From NCBI GenBank assembly GCA_031310005.1, contig CM062381.1:3658001-3722000 (forward strand): a DNA stretch of 64,000 nucleotides. Reading direction: 5' to 3'. Below, piece after piece: positions 23,321 to 35,600 of this stretch; positions within the stretch are counted from its first letter, which is position 1; every line of letters begins with the position of its first letter. Made by a program: the position numbers and the translations under genes. This DNA is from Dactylellina haptotyla. Taxonomy: Eukaryota > Ascomycota > Orbiliomycetes > Orbiliales > Orbiliaceae. The notes beneath the pieces are model-generated. The model was not told where the DNA came from and did no database searches. It saw only the letters and a program-made list of their open reading frames with translations.

Positions 23321-26300
23321 CTACGACTTCCAGTATTGCGTAATATTGTGCATCCGGTCAATCACGATCGGGAACAACGCCCCCAAACTATCCCCGATCA
23401 ACACCTCGAACCGCCCAATCGCCTCCTCCTCCCCGCTCTCCAGCCAAAACTTCTCCTGTATCTTCAACACCGCCGTATCCGGCTCCCGCTCCACATCCGG
23501 AATACCCGCGTCAATCATCAACGTCCACAGATTCAATATCAAACTCGCGTTCTTCCTCAATATACTGAACGCCGTGAAACAATACCCCTTGAACTGCTTG
23601 AACAGAATCGAGTCCGACCCCCCCATCCCGTCCACCATTTCTTTACACAGCTTCATCTGCGGCGCGAAGATCTTCGGGTCGTGGCCCAGTATGAACCCGA
23701 AATCCGCGTGGAAAAAGTGTCCGTCCGGCGTTACCAGCAGGTTATCCAGATGTCGATCTCCAACCCCCAGTATATACGTGATCACGCAATAACCCGCGCA
23801 ACTCTTGATGTACGTGTCCAGCACCTCCGCTTTCACCCCTTCCCGCGTCGTCGGGTCCGGGTGGTGGTGCTTCAAAAACTCCAGTATCGTCTTGTACTCT
23901 CGCACGATCGTAGCAATCGGCTTGCTCGCCACGAACTGTATCATCCCCATCGCCGGACTCGTCGCCAGGATTCTGTAGGGCGATAACTTGAGATCCAGGT
24001 TCTCCTTTCGTAGTAACTGGTCCATGAGTGTGAACGTCTGGATCACGAGCTGGTCCTGTCGTAGATCGTCACCATTCTTGAAGAGCATCGGATATTTACC
24101 CCCGTCGGCGGTTTTAAACGTGATCATGAGCGGCGACAGAGTTGATTTGAACACATTGGATTCACCTAATCCGATGAGCGCTGTAAGAGATATAAACCGG
24201 TGATGGAAGCAATATAACTTACTGGGAATCATTCCCACCGCGATGACACTCGGGTCCAGAGGCAACGGTAGAGGATCAAAATTGAGCAGCCCATGAGCCG
24301 GATCTGAGATATACGTCTTCAAGTGCTCAATCTTCTTCTCCCGCTTGACCTTCATATCCCTAATCTCAATCGCGAGTGTATTAAACGTCTTGTTGAGCTG
24401 CGCCTGTCTTGCCAACATGCTCCTCTTTGGCCTATCCGGTGCTTCCGCCGTCTATCAACCCCAAGCATTAGCACTGTTATACACGCACCGAATATGTGAT
24501 TATAGCATACCGCTTCCAGCCTATGCATGAATTCAAACACCACCCGTTCGTAGAGCTTCTTGTGCCGCTTAAACTCCATCTCCACCGCGAGATACCAATA
24601 CAACAGCGATCCTAACGTCTCGTTCTCCGACGCTCTAGTCACCAAGAACTGCGCCAAACTTGACTCCGAATTGTGATCCCCAGACTGTAACCTCTCAAAC
24701 TTGAGCGCCTGCACAAGTTGCAGCAGATACAGCACGAGCTCGTTATCATCCGCCTTCTTAAGACGGGCGACAGCGTAAGTCCTCACAGCCGGATTCGTGA
24801 ACAACGGACCCAGCAGCTCCAGCGCATCATCCACATCCACCTCCGCCCATTTTGGTAACAATTCCAAAACACCCCTCACCTCTCTTGCATCCGCCCACAC
24901 CACCGACTTCAAGAATTTCGTCAAAGCCCTCTTGTCCCTCGTGAGATAATACCTGAACTTCCAGATCATATTCTTCTCGTCGGGATTCAACTCGTGCGTC
25001 GGTGGGTACTTGAGTATATCGTTCAACTGGTCTCGTATCCTCGCGTTGGGCTTGAGATCTCTATCGCTCGGACCGTTCCGCTGGCTACGGACCAGATTCA
25101 TATGCTTCAATTCCGCAGGATTATCACGTTCTCTGGCGGCTTCCGGGTCGTATATCCGGATCATACCGCCTTCCACAGGCGCCGGGATGGGCTCGCCGGG
25201 GATGCTGCCGTTAACGCCTACCTGTCTAGGTGCGTTCGCCGCATGAGAACCACTTGTACTCGCGCTCGGTGTGCCGATTCCGTTTTCCTTTTCCGCGGCG
25301 GCGGCTTCCGCTATTGCTGCGAGAGTGGGGTATTCGAAATCGCAGAATACCACGGGGAAGTCGAAGCGCGGGAAGTCGACGTAGAGGAAGTGCTCGGCGG
25401 TTCGTTTGATGGATTTCTTTTGGATCTGTTCGATCTGGCGGAAGGCGAGGTTGTCGAGCCATTCTATGCGGGGGATCTCGCCGGACTCGTGCTTTTTGAT
25501 TTGCTATATTCGCCAAAGAATTCTCATAAGTTACGGGACGTTCCTCTATATAGATAGAGATACGTGGTGGAGTCTCACCTTCTCCAACCTGTCCATTTCG
25601 TCATTACTCTCCACGGTACTATCCGTCGACATATCCGTCCGCCCATCCGCTTCAACGTCAAGCCATACTTTCAGCTTCTGCCGTCCCTTTTTCAGCGTTC
25701 TAATATATCCCTTCATAAGCCATTCCATTCGTTTTGTAGAAGGTACGTAAAGTGACGAACCCATCAGGATCAAACAGCCGTACAGTGGTACCGCCATACG
25801 GCACCTCTTTATCCGGCCCTCCCAGATCCCATATCGTGATCGCCAGCTGCGCGGACCGCGGGATATCACAATACCGAACCGGTAGTGTCAACCATTCCTT
25901 CCATCTATCGATAAATCTAGATTAGCCATGCCGTCCAAGCTATGAAGCTCGTGGGTTTGAAAACAGTGATCGTACGTTCGGGAGGTCTTGAATGATTTGT
26001 ATGCGGTTTGTACGGGTACCCCGAGAGGTTTATTGTCACCGTAGACTTGAGCGGATATATAAAGGTCTGAAACCGGGCTAATATGTACCGTCGTCGGCCG
26101 TTCGTTAGCTTACGTGGTTCCCTCTCTTACTATTGCGTTTCTGGTTGATCAAGACCACAGCGGGAGAGGTACCTTAGATTCGACCCGACGAATTTGAGCT
26201 CCGGGTTCTTGAGGAGCTGTGAGTACGGTATCGACGGTTTCTGGCCCTCAAGGTTCTGTCTGGATCGGTTTCCCGTGCGGGTTAGCTATGTTAGGTTGAG

Positions 26301-26446
26301 AGCGGGAGGTTGGAGGGATGCGTACATTCGAATGCTAACGTTGAGCTTGAGCTGGTTCGAGGTTGCAAAGGTAAACGGCTCCTAGAAACGCCTTTAGTAT
26401 TTCTATGCTTCTAGAAGTTAGCCACTGGGGAAGGATCTGGTACCAT
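23321..26446 (-). CDS. VPS34: Phosphatidylinositol 3-kinase Vps34 (class III PI3K)
   Basis: Makes PI3P on endosomes and phagophores, in complex with Vps15 and Atg6/Vps30, for vacuolar sorting and autophagy. Nine exons (26446-26444, 26381-26326, 26259-26173, 26077-25976, 25904-25761, 25699-25579, 25503-24511, 24451-24223, 24180-23321) sum to 2595 bases, i.e. 864 residues, with all phases consistent. The C2 domain occupies about 15-200, the PIK helical domain about 280-500, and the kinase domain about 575-864. Kinase motifs visible are GDDLRQDQ, catalytic GDRHLDNLL and the activation-loop start HADFGFILG; the C terminus ends in TQYWKS. A low-complexity Ala-rich insert lies between the C2 and helical domains ([12 protein letters not shown]). 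The first coding exon appears to be only the ATG, followed directly by a 62-nt intron; that part is inferred from the expected [12 protein letters not shown] start. Confidence 0.93.
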
Positions 26447-27550
26447 GTGGAGCTTCGTGACAGTAGAATGCCGATTTGGTGATGGCGATAGCTTGGTGTT
26501 TGGTGGGATGTGGTTTGCTGCAGCTTGAGTGGTGCGACACCCAAAAGCGCGGGTTGGTGTGCAACACAGCTGGCTCGCGTACGTCGCAGCTTTGTCAACC
26601 CAAGTTTGATGCTTGAAAGTAGAAATACGAGTAGATAACACGGCCGATGTAATGTTCAAGCTACAAAAGATTGGAACGAAGCGGTATTTCTGAGTTGGAT
26701 ATTGGAACTAAAATGGAGGCCCGTCTTACTACGAAGTCATCGCATAAAATCTGCGAATTTTCGTACGTGAGATGCGTCTGCCGTCATCCTCCAAGGTCAC
26801 TTGATACCGCCAACCTTCATCTCCATGTGTTGCAAGGTCACCACTCCGACAACACAGCAAACACGCGAATAGATCTATAGATTCCGACAGTGACGACGGG
26901 GCTAGCCATGTCGCGGAGTGCCCCAGGTTTGCTAAACCATGGCGTCGAGAAATATAGAACTGGGTTTTAAAGCGGATAAGTATTAAAAGTTGTCCATAAT
27001 ACATCAGAATCCGACAATCCTAATGAGATATTTAATACGTATATATACATTTAGAACCAAGTTGGCTGATACCTCGTACATGATTGCCATTTATAAAATT
27101 TCGCGAGCTGGCTCTTCGAACACAGATGATGTATATATATTCCCATGGATAAGCAATGGTTACAGGTGAACTACTATCTTTTACAGCACATTGTCCAAGA
27201 TTTCAAACAGGTGCGACAGCTTCAGTTGACGAACGGTGAAGATCATTATTATGGATTTTCCCAAGGTTCCCTTCAATATCATATTGAATGTCACTTTGAA
27301 GAGCAAGTCGGTCATCAAAATACTAAAATGCTGAGCTATTCGAATGACAATCCTATTTTAAAAATTTCAGTAGTTCGGCTTTAAATTTGGCGTATAGAGG
27401 TAAATAAAGATATATATAAGTCCTATCATACTATTCATAAACTGGGTTATCATTACAGCATTAACTACCCAATCATAATCCCTAATGTTACAATAAAATT
27501 GAAATATTTATATTGATACATGCGACATTCCTCAACCACAGCTACCCAAA
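26447..27550. other. Intergenic, no supported gene
   Basis: Between the VPS34 start and the CWC24 stop. A 79-codon frame at 27145-27384 (+) is unrecognised and likely chance. The rest is AT-rich. Confidence 0.5.
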
Positions 27551-28570
27551 CTAATCTTCAATAGTAATCCCCGAACTCTCAACACCCTCATCACCGCTCC
27601 CGTCATCCGCCTCCTTCCTCGCCTTCTGCCGTTCCTTCTTCTTATCCAGCTTCTTCTGCAGATTCTTCGCTGTATTAAATATCCCATTCGTCCCCGCACC
27701 GCATATCGCACACCCAGGATTCTTCCGATATCTCTGCAGCGCACACTTCTCGCAGAAATAATGCCCACACTTCGTCACAATCGGAACCTTATACTCCCCT
27801 TTGCAAATCACACACGCAAACGGAATATTCTTCAATTCCTCGTCCGACTCCTCGTCGTCCTTCTTATCCCCCGCTGAGCCCTGCGGCTTCTTATTCCCGA
27901 CCTCCCAGTCTTTATCCAGCTGCCAGCCCTGTTTGTAGTCTTCGCGCGCGTGGAGGAATTTACAGGTATCCCCGAACCCGCAGAATCCTGTCTTTTTGTA
28001 GTCCTTGCACACGTCTGGTGCGAAATCTACGGTGACGACCTGCCGTACGTTCGTGGGGGCTTTCACGGGGCCCATTTTGCCTTTATTCTGCATCGAGTCC
28101 GGGTTTTTCTTTATGAAGGATTTGTACGCCGAGGCGCCGCGGTAGACGCCGTCGTCTGTGGGTGGCTCTTCGGGGTTCGCTGGCTTCGATTTCCGAATGA
28201 GGTATTCCTCTTCGTTTTCGTTGTGCCAATTCGACCGTTTCGTGGCATCGTCGGTTCTTGATATCGAGGTACTGCGGTCTGCACTGTATGTGGGCTGCGT
28301 GAGGATCTGTGGGTCTGTCGCCGCGTCGTGGGGTTTGATGGATGAGGAGGAGTTTATGACGTGTTTTGTTTTCCGGCGCTTTGTGGGGAGCTTGATGCCG
28401 GCTTCGTCGGTAGAGGTGTAGTCGTCTGAATCGGAATCCGAGCCCTTAGGAGGAGGAGTTGGAGCTCGTTTTCGAAGGTTGGAGCGGTTGCCTTTGCGCT
28501 TGAAGAAGGTAACTGGGGGTTCGACGTCTGCCGGGGCAGTTGTGTCTGGGAGAGCTGTCGGTTCTGACAT
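27551..28570 (-). CDS. CWC24: Pre-mRNA-splicing factor Cwc24 (RNF113-type CCCH + RING protein)
   Basis: Spliceosome component of the Prp19-associated group; the family (human RNF113A) acts around the first catalytic step. Intronless, 339 residues, matching the family's length. The N-terminal third is polar with basic patches (KRRKTKH near 65). A CCCH finger C-x8-C-x5-C-x3-H spans 188-207. A C3HC4 RING begins CVICK at 253 and ends CAICG at about 291. The C terminus is Lys-rich and acidic. Between finger and RING is the linker DWQLDKDWE-like segment (GWQLDKDWEVG) typical of this family. Start codon is the only sensible ATG. The long plus-strand frames opposite it are shadows. Confidence 0.95.
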   Translation of the reverse strand: MSEPTALPDTTAPADVEPPVTFFKRKGNRSNLRKRAPTPPPKGSDSDSDDYTSTDEAGIKLPTKRRKTKHVINSSSSIKPHDAATDPQILTQPTYSADRSTSISRTDDATKRSNWHNENEEEYLIRKSKPANPEEPPTDDGVYRGASAYKSFIKKNPDSMQNKGKMGPVKAPTNVRQVVTVDFAPDVCKDYKKTGFCGFGDTCKFLHAREDYKQGWQLDKDWEVGNKKPQGSAGDKKDDEESDEELKNIPFACVICKGEYKVPIVTKCGHYFCEKCALQRYRKNPGCAICGAGTNGIFNTAKNLQKKLDKKKERQKARKEADDGSGDEGVESSGITIED

Positions 28571-31500
28571 CGCGATTGTATAGACTCGGAACTTCTGTGC
28601 GCGGCCGATATGATGAAAGTTTTGGTCGAGTTATGTTGGTTATGATGAAGATGGTTCTTGATGCTGAGGACGATTGGAAGATGATTATATCATGGCTAAT
28701 GACTAAGCCACAGAGTGTGTTCCAGAATGTGGCGTCCCGAAACAGCATACAACACAACGCACTCCCAGTATCCAAAATCTCACTCCTCGAGGAAGAAGGG
28801 TCCAAGACTAAGAACGTAGTCGAGGAGGGCAGGATGGCAGCAGTGTATTTGTCCAGCAGTATGGACGTTCTTGCAGTTAAATTTTAATGAAGTTCAGATT
28901 TATTAGAAGAAGTAGGATATGCGATCATATATAATATATATTGCAAGCCTTCTGTGTAATAGTTAGTCATGTTAGCCCAAATACTACGATACCATGTTAA
29001 TTCAGAAAGATTTCGAGATTTATACCAACTATTATTTGCTCGCAAGTTAAAAACAATTCAATTCAACAATCCAATCATCATTCACTCGATCGTTATGTGC
29101 CGTGGTGCAAGCGGTTCCTCCATTTGAGATCATGGCACACAAGTAGCCATGCCCTTATTCACCAGTCATTTCGAATATACTAATTTTCTTATGAACCAGA
29201 CTACCACTTTGCTAGATATCTGAAATGTCTATATTTTTACAGTTATTGGAATTTATTCCTTGCAGATTTGATCTAGGATGGTACCCGTTGAAATGGGTTA
29301 GGGTCACTGGTTTTCCGCTTAGCAATCAAAGCTAGATATAGCGATATCAATACCTAGGAGACACATGCTCTATTTGTGTGCACAGAAATCGCTAATAGAG
29401 CTCTTACTAGTGTGTTCAGTGTTTATTTATCTTCTGAGAAAATACGCGATAAATGCTAATGCTATTTCATGCTGGGGTACTCTGTTTAGAGCTAGCTGCC
29501 TATAAGGGATCGTCTGAGCTTCGAATTTGCGGGTTATTTATACTGCCCGCTCGATGTGTTGACCTTCGAATACAGCTGAGCCACTTACGAGCCACACAAC
29601 ACATCAACACACGCAAGATCTTTCGCAGACATGTGAAAATATCATCTGTTCATCTTTTTTTCTGGTGACACCAGCTCATTCGGACGCATCGACAAGGCCA
29701 GCTCTGCTCTCTGCACCGTCGCCCTGGATAAATTTTAAAAAATATTGGGAAACGAAAAAAATTGCTGCAGACAAGGCTACCCCACGTCGAGGTGTGGTTG
29801 GGTGGAGCCGTGTGGAAGGGCAGCGGTGGCAGCCAGTCGGACAGGCCAGCGGGAGGTGCAGAAGCCACCGGCCAACCAACCCCTGTCAGACACGACCCAG
29901 CATGCATTCGCTGTCAAATATCATAACAAACAAACAAATCACCATCCGGCTCGCCTGGGGAAAAAAAATCCATATATTTGGAACCGAAATTTGGCCCAGG
30001 ACCGCAAGGTCCGTTCTTCTGGAAGGTCATTAACTAATAATCTAAATCACTAACGGCGACACGTCGAAGGGAAAAGGAAAACAGAAGGAAAATTTTTTAC
30101 TTCTTCGCTACAGCGGGGGATCCGTGGTTAGGGCGGACGGTTTTGGGCGGAAGAGGAAAGGGACGAAAGGGGGGCAAGCTTCGCAGCTTTGGGGATGGGT
30201 GTTTCAGTATCATGAGGTGTCCATGTGGGTAGCTTCTGTCTTTGTATACTCCAGCTCCCAGGAACCCACAGCTGGTGGGATACAAGTTTATACCGGAATA
30301 CATAGGCCTCGAGGCACACGGTGTGATGATCGTTACATGTAACTCTAACGAGCAGCTGCGCTGGCTGGAGTCTGGCCTGGCACCGCCTGGTGGTGGGGAC
30401 CAGCGCGTACGTATGTTCCAGAGAGTGATGAGTGAATGTATCAATATGTATGAATCACGTTGGACAGACAGGCAGGTACAGGTGCAACCGGAAGGGAAGA
30501 AGAATGAAAATTTCTTCGCATTCCACCTGATATATAACAGTCGCACAAGGACATTGATATAATATAACACCGCAAGATATACACGAAATGCGTATTGATA
30601 TTATGGATCGGATCCGAGAGTTCAGTTAAGCTTGGAGGTGCGCTCCCGCTGCTCGGTTTTGTTTATGTCCGAAAAGCGAATAGCGAGAGCCGTGTTCGGT
30701 GGGCTCCTTCCATTCAGCGACGGAGGCTAGCATAGTAACTCTCGATCGTACCTGTACCGTCCAGGGCCGTGCATGCATGCAGCCACCATTAATATCGACC
30801 CGCCCCAGTCGGTAGCTGTCTGTCTAAGAAGAAGCTTGCCTTGCTTTGCGAGCAGGCCGGCCCTCACTTGCTTAATCTATTGGCAAATGTAAACAGTGGG
30901 AGCTGCGGTGGAAGGCATAATATTATTTAGTAAGAAGAACAACAACAATAATAACAGCAGTAGCGCCTGTCTACCGTCTCGACTTCTTCTCTCCTTCCTT
31001 CTTTCCTCCCTTCCTCCCCCATCATCGCCATCCGGACTGGCCCACAAGGCCTCAATTACTCCTCCCCGACCTCCGATCGCACGCCAATTCCCTTTCTTAC
31101 GTCAATTTCTCACCTCCACCCAATTCAATTCCGCGATTCGATCGCTCGCCTTGTTATTAGCTGGCGTTCTAATTTTCCTTTCCCTCGCGCCCTCACTCTC
31201 CTTCCTCCTCTCTCTCGTTCTCTTTTGGGCAACCTAGCGAATCAGAACCAGAGGAAAAGCAGAGGGGGAGCCACATTTGGTGAGTAGTCGCATGGGTTTA
31301 ATTGCGCTTTGTTCCATTCTCCTGCTCGCGCACTTCCCCAACATCGCAATAGCATCACCGTTTTGAGCATCTCGTCCCGTGTGAAGGCGTCCAGAAGGGA
31401 AATAGCCACAAGCCTCAAAAAATCTTCCTTGATCCAGGTCCCCCTTAACCTTACCCGTAAGGCGAGACGGCCCAGAGACCTTCAAACCCAGACTCACAAT

Positions 31501-32603
31501 CAGAATCAGTCAATCAGTTTTGTGCTAGCATCACGGCCGGACTAGATCAGGTCAGGTCTGATCACAACCTCTCCGGGGTCCCGTTGTATGTCTCTCGTCC
31601 GACAAAAATTCTTCACTTCCTCTCAAATCCCTTCACTCTTCCTCTTCTCTTTCCTTTCCTCTTTCATCCCCGCATCGTCAAATTCCCCACTGCCCAAGAA
31701 GAGAGAGTGTGTGAGAGTGCGAGAAGATCAAGGAAAGACTAGAAACCAAATCGTCGACGAGGAGAGATTCTTCAGTTGAGATTGGTTCTCTGCATGCATC
31801 CTGCTTCTTCTAAGACCACTGCTACCGCTTGATTCTTGTGATATTCTCAGTCTCTCCTTTGTTACCTTTACTTTATCGTTCTTGTATCTTCCCGTCACTC
31901 TCTTGTAACCCGTTTTGTGCTTATTTTTTGATATTTTTAAAATTCACAGTCGCTCGCTCATTCTTCGGCATTCGTCCATTCATTCCTTATTATATTGTTT
32001 TTCGTTCTTTTTTGCAAATTTTGGCTTTCCGCGAATTAACCCGTCTAATAAACCGCCTGCAGCAAGTTAATTAATTCCTAACGACCGCTTTCCGTCGACA
32101 CGCGATCTCCTTTTATTTCCTGTTTGCCCGCCAAGTTGGACCGCAACTCGGTTTTCAGTCGCAGAATCCCCCAAAAAGGCGCAAGACCGCCCCTTCCCGA
32201 CATTCCACCACCGTCACCAGCGGCCTTCCCGACGACCCCGTTCCAGTTGCTATCTTCGCCTCTTTTTGAATCGTTCGGTCCTTTATGAACTCCGGTTTGC
32301 TCTGAAAAAAGCGACTTTGAAAGCGCGCGTAGTCTTGTCTCCATAGAAAGTCCATTTTTATTTTTTTCTTCGCGCGGTTGCCCCTGCGACAACGGCTCCC
32401 TTTAGACGACGTTAATATTCCGCACGCAAATTTGTCTCCGTAATCCTAATTTCCTTCATTTTCATATTCCCATTCCTCTTCGACATACGGGAATTTGACG
32501 ACACAAATACTGCACCATCCTATCCCTTCGTCTCTTCATCTCCTTCACGAAACGGCGGTTGTTCAAAGGGGTGCGGAACGAAGCGCCCTGAAACCTGTCC
32601 ATC
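28571..32603. other. 4 kb region without a supported gene; includes apsA promoter and leader
   Basis: The left part (28571-29660) is AT-rich and featureless to me. From about 30900 to 32600 the plus strand is strongly pyrimidine-rich, with many T and C runs, and probably carries the promoter and a long leader of apsA. Several short frames exist on both strands (for example 30097-30570 minus, 32462-33010 minus); none looks like a protein, and some run into the apsA exon as shadows. Confidence 0.55.
30964..31240 (+). promoter_or_regulatory. Long polypyrimidine-rich tract upstream of apsA
   Basis: C/T-rich DNA (cttctctccttccttctttcc and similar) for nearly 300 bases, about 1.4-1.6 kb before the apsA start codon. 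Position and composition fit a fungal promoter or transcription-start region, but a second CT-rich block at 31600-32000 could be the real leader. Inference only. Confidence 0.35.
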
Positions 32604-35600
32604 ATGGCGTCCGGCTTCGACGACCCCTTCATGACCCCCCGCCGCCCCGCCGGAAACTCTTCCATCTCAGATCCTCCTCTAACACGATCGCAAGCATCCC
32701 GTACTATCGCAAACCAAATAGAAGACACCACTAAACATCTCGAACTTGTCGGCGATGTCGGCGAGAAACTACGAGCCACAAAACAGCGGTTAATGGATCG
32801 TTTGAAAGAAGTAGAGGATATCAAAGGGGACGAAATCTCGTCGGATCTACGGCAACAGCTGGAGGACCTGCAGAGAGAGTACGATGACGTCGGCAGAGAG
32901 AGCGCGAGGGCGTTCTCCGCCAGCGCTTCAAAGTCAGCGTATCTCGCAAGCGCGTACGATACTCCTTCAAAGGATGCCAATAACTTGGGAGTATGTGAAA
33001 GATTCCACAATCAAATACGGCCTCACAAGTCACAAATACTAATTTCTGACTACTATATAGATACCTGATTCGCCATCCTTCACATCCACGACGCCCGGCA
33101 AGACTCCTACATCTCGAAAGCAACGAAACCAGCCGAATCGGCTGCAAGATATCCAGTTCGCAACGGATATCGGCCACAACCTCATTGTAACCGTTCGTCA
33201 GTTGCAAAACTTGCTGAACGAGCGCGATGAGAAGATCAAACTCATCGAGATGGAGAAATCCAAGCTCGAGTTCCAAACCGAGCAACAGGATTCGCGTCTC
33301 AAGATGCTCGATGAGTCTGAGCAGAGATATAAGGAGGAAAACTGGAATTTGGAGCTGAACCTGCAAGATTTGCGCGCTGCTGCCAGCGCTTCCAAGGATG
33401 CGGAGACCAAGTTGACTAGCCAAGTTAATGTTGTAACCGCTGAGAAGGAAGCATTGGTCAAGGAGATGTATGAAATCAAGCAGAATCATGCAAAGGAAAT
33501 CGAGACCTCGTCTTCCAGCCACAAGACCACGGAAATGGAACTTGCTAGCATGAAGCGTAATGCTACCATCAATGAAACCGAGCGAGCAGCCCTGAAGCGC
33601 AAGATTGATGAACTCTCCATTGAACTCGAGGAGAGCCAGAAAGACCGCGCAAGACTGAGACATGAAGAATATCAATCTGAGAATACCTCTGAACTCGGGC
33701 CTCAGGATGTCAGGGAAGAAGACGACACACCTGAAAATTCACCGCCTCCATCACCGAGCAAAGCTACTCCTCGCCATGCCATGCTTGAAACTGAGACCCT
33801 CAAGAGCTCGCTTCACCACGCTCACCGCATGATCACATCCCTCAAGTCCACTATCCACCGTGAGAAGACCGAGAAGGCCGAACTCCGCCGCATGCTCCAG
33901 GACGCCCGCGACGATCTCGAGCAATCCCGTGTTGAACGTGCCAGCAACGCCAGCGGTAGCACCCGCCGCAAGAAGAACGATGACGGCAAGTTCAAGAAAC
34001 CACTCAGACCACCAATCAAGATGGGCGATAACCGCAAGGCCCGCACCGACGTCACCATGATTGACAGCGAAGACTGGGAAGATCACGAAACCGTCCGCGA
34101 TGACATGCCTCACCCGGAAACCGACACCGATCGATTCGACACCGCCGCGGAAAGTTCCTTTGAAACTGCCAACGAAGCCGAAGCCGAGACCACTGACTTC
34201 CAAACCGGTGCTGAGAGCATGGCCGAGTCCACTGGAGATGACACCGAGACCGACACCCCCTTCGCTACTCCTGGTGCCAATGGTATCAACGACCCATTCC
34301 TCAAGCCAATCCCCAAGCCAAACTTCGGTTCCCGACCCGGAAGCGACCGTGGTAGCCAGAAGGGCGGCAGCAGTGGACGCGGTAGCGTGCGAAGCAGACT
34401 CGAAGCCGCAGCTCAGAGCGACGAGAGCGACGAAGATGCCTTCGGTACCATCCGGGGTCTTAGCGGTCAACGTCTCAAGCTGCGCATTAATCGTGGCGGT
34501 CGAAGAGGTGTCAGCGATAGCGGTATCTTCATGAATCACCGCGGATCCGTTGGCAGCGTTGAAAGCACACCGCCTTCTGCTGTTATGGGCGGGGGTCGGT
34601 CGTTGTTCGCTGAACTCGGTGGAGCTGGTAATTCGAGTGTTGAGGGAACCCCACAGTCTGCTGTTACGCAGGCGAGTAGGAGCTTGTTTGCGGAGCTTGG
34701 CGATTTGAGCCCTGGAAATAGCGATGACGAGCTCGTTGAACCACAATCCGCTACTATGGAGCCTACCAAGAGAGATCGTGTTACATACACTGAGACCGGT
34801 GTTATGACCGAGCCTATGGAGGAGAAGATCCGAGAGATTGAGAAGATCGTTACAGTCTTTGTTGACAAGCCGGTTGAAGTCGAGAAGATTGTTGAGGTAC
34901 CAGTTGAGAAGATTGTCGAGAAGATTGTGGAGGTTCCAGTTGAAGTTATTATCGAGAAGCCAGTCGAAGTCTTCGTTGACAGACCAGTTGAGAAGATTGT
35001 TGAAGTCATCGTCGAGAAGCCGGTTGAGGTCGAGAAGATTGTCGAGGTTCCTGTCGAGAAGATCGTTACCACAACTGTCGAAGTTCCCGTTGACAGAATT
35101 GTCGAGGTCCCCGTTGAGAAGATTGTTGAACGCGAGGTTATCGTCGACAGGATTGTTGAGGTGGAGAAGATTGTCGAAAGGGAGGTTCCAGTTGAGAAAA
35201 TTGTTGAAGTTGAGAAGATCGTTGAGAGAGAGGTTCCTGTTGACAGAATCGTCGAGGTCGAGAAGATTGTCGAGCGACGGGTTGAAGTTCCAGTTGAAGT
35301 CTTTGTCGAGAAGATCGTCGAGAAGGAAGTCCCAGTTGACCGCATTGTCGACCGAGAGGTTCCTGTCGAGAAGATTGTCGAGAAGCGAGTGGAGGTTCCC
35401 GTTGAAGTCTTCATCGAGAAGATTGTCGAGAAGGAAGTCTTCGTGGACAAAATTATCGAAAAGGAGGTTCCAGTCGAGAGGGTCGTCGAAAAGATTGTCG
35501 AGGTGCCCGTCGAGAGAATCGTCGAAGTCGAAAAGGTCATCAACAGAGAAGTCCCAGTTGAGAGGATCGTGGAACGCACCGTCGAGGTGCCTGTCGAAGT

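Noticed and set aside
23336-23986. 216-codon plus-strand frame opposite VPS34
   Set aside because: Antisense to the conserved kinase domain; Arg/His-rich shadow composition.
32821-33675. 284-codon minus-strand frame over the apsA coiled coil
   Set aside because: Shadow of the sense coiled-coil codons; crosses the apsA intron without a signal.
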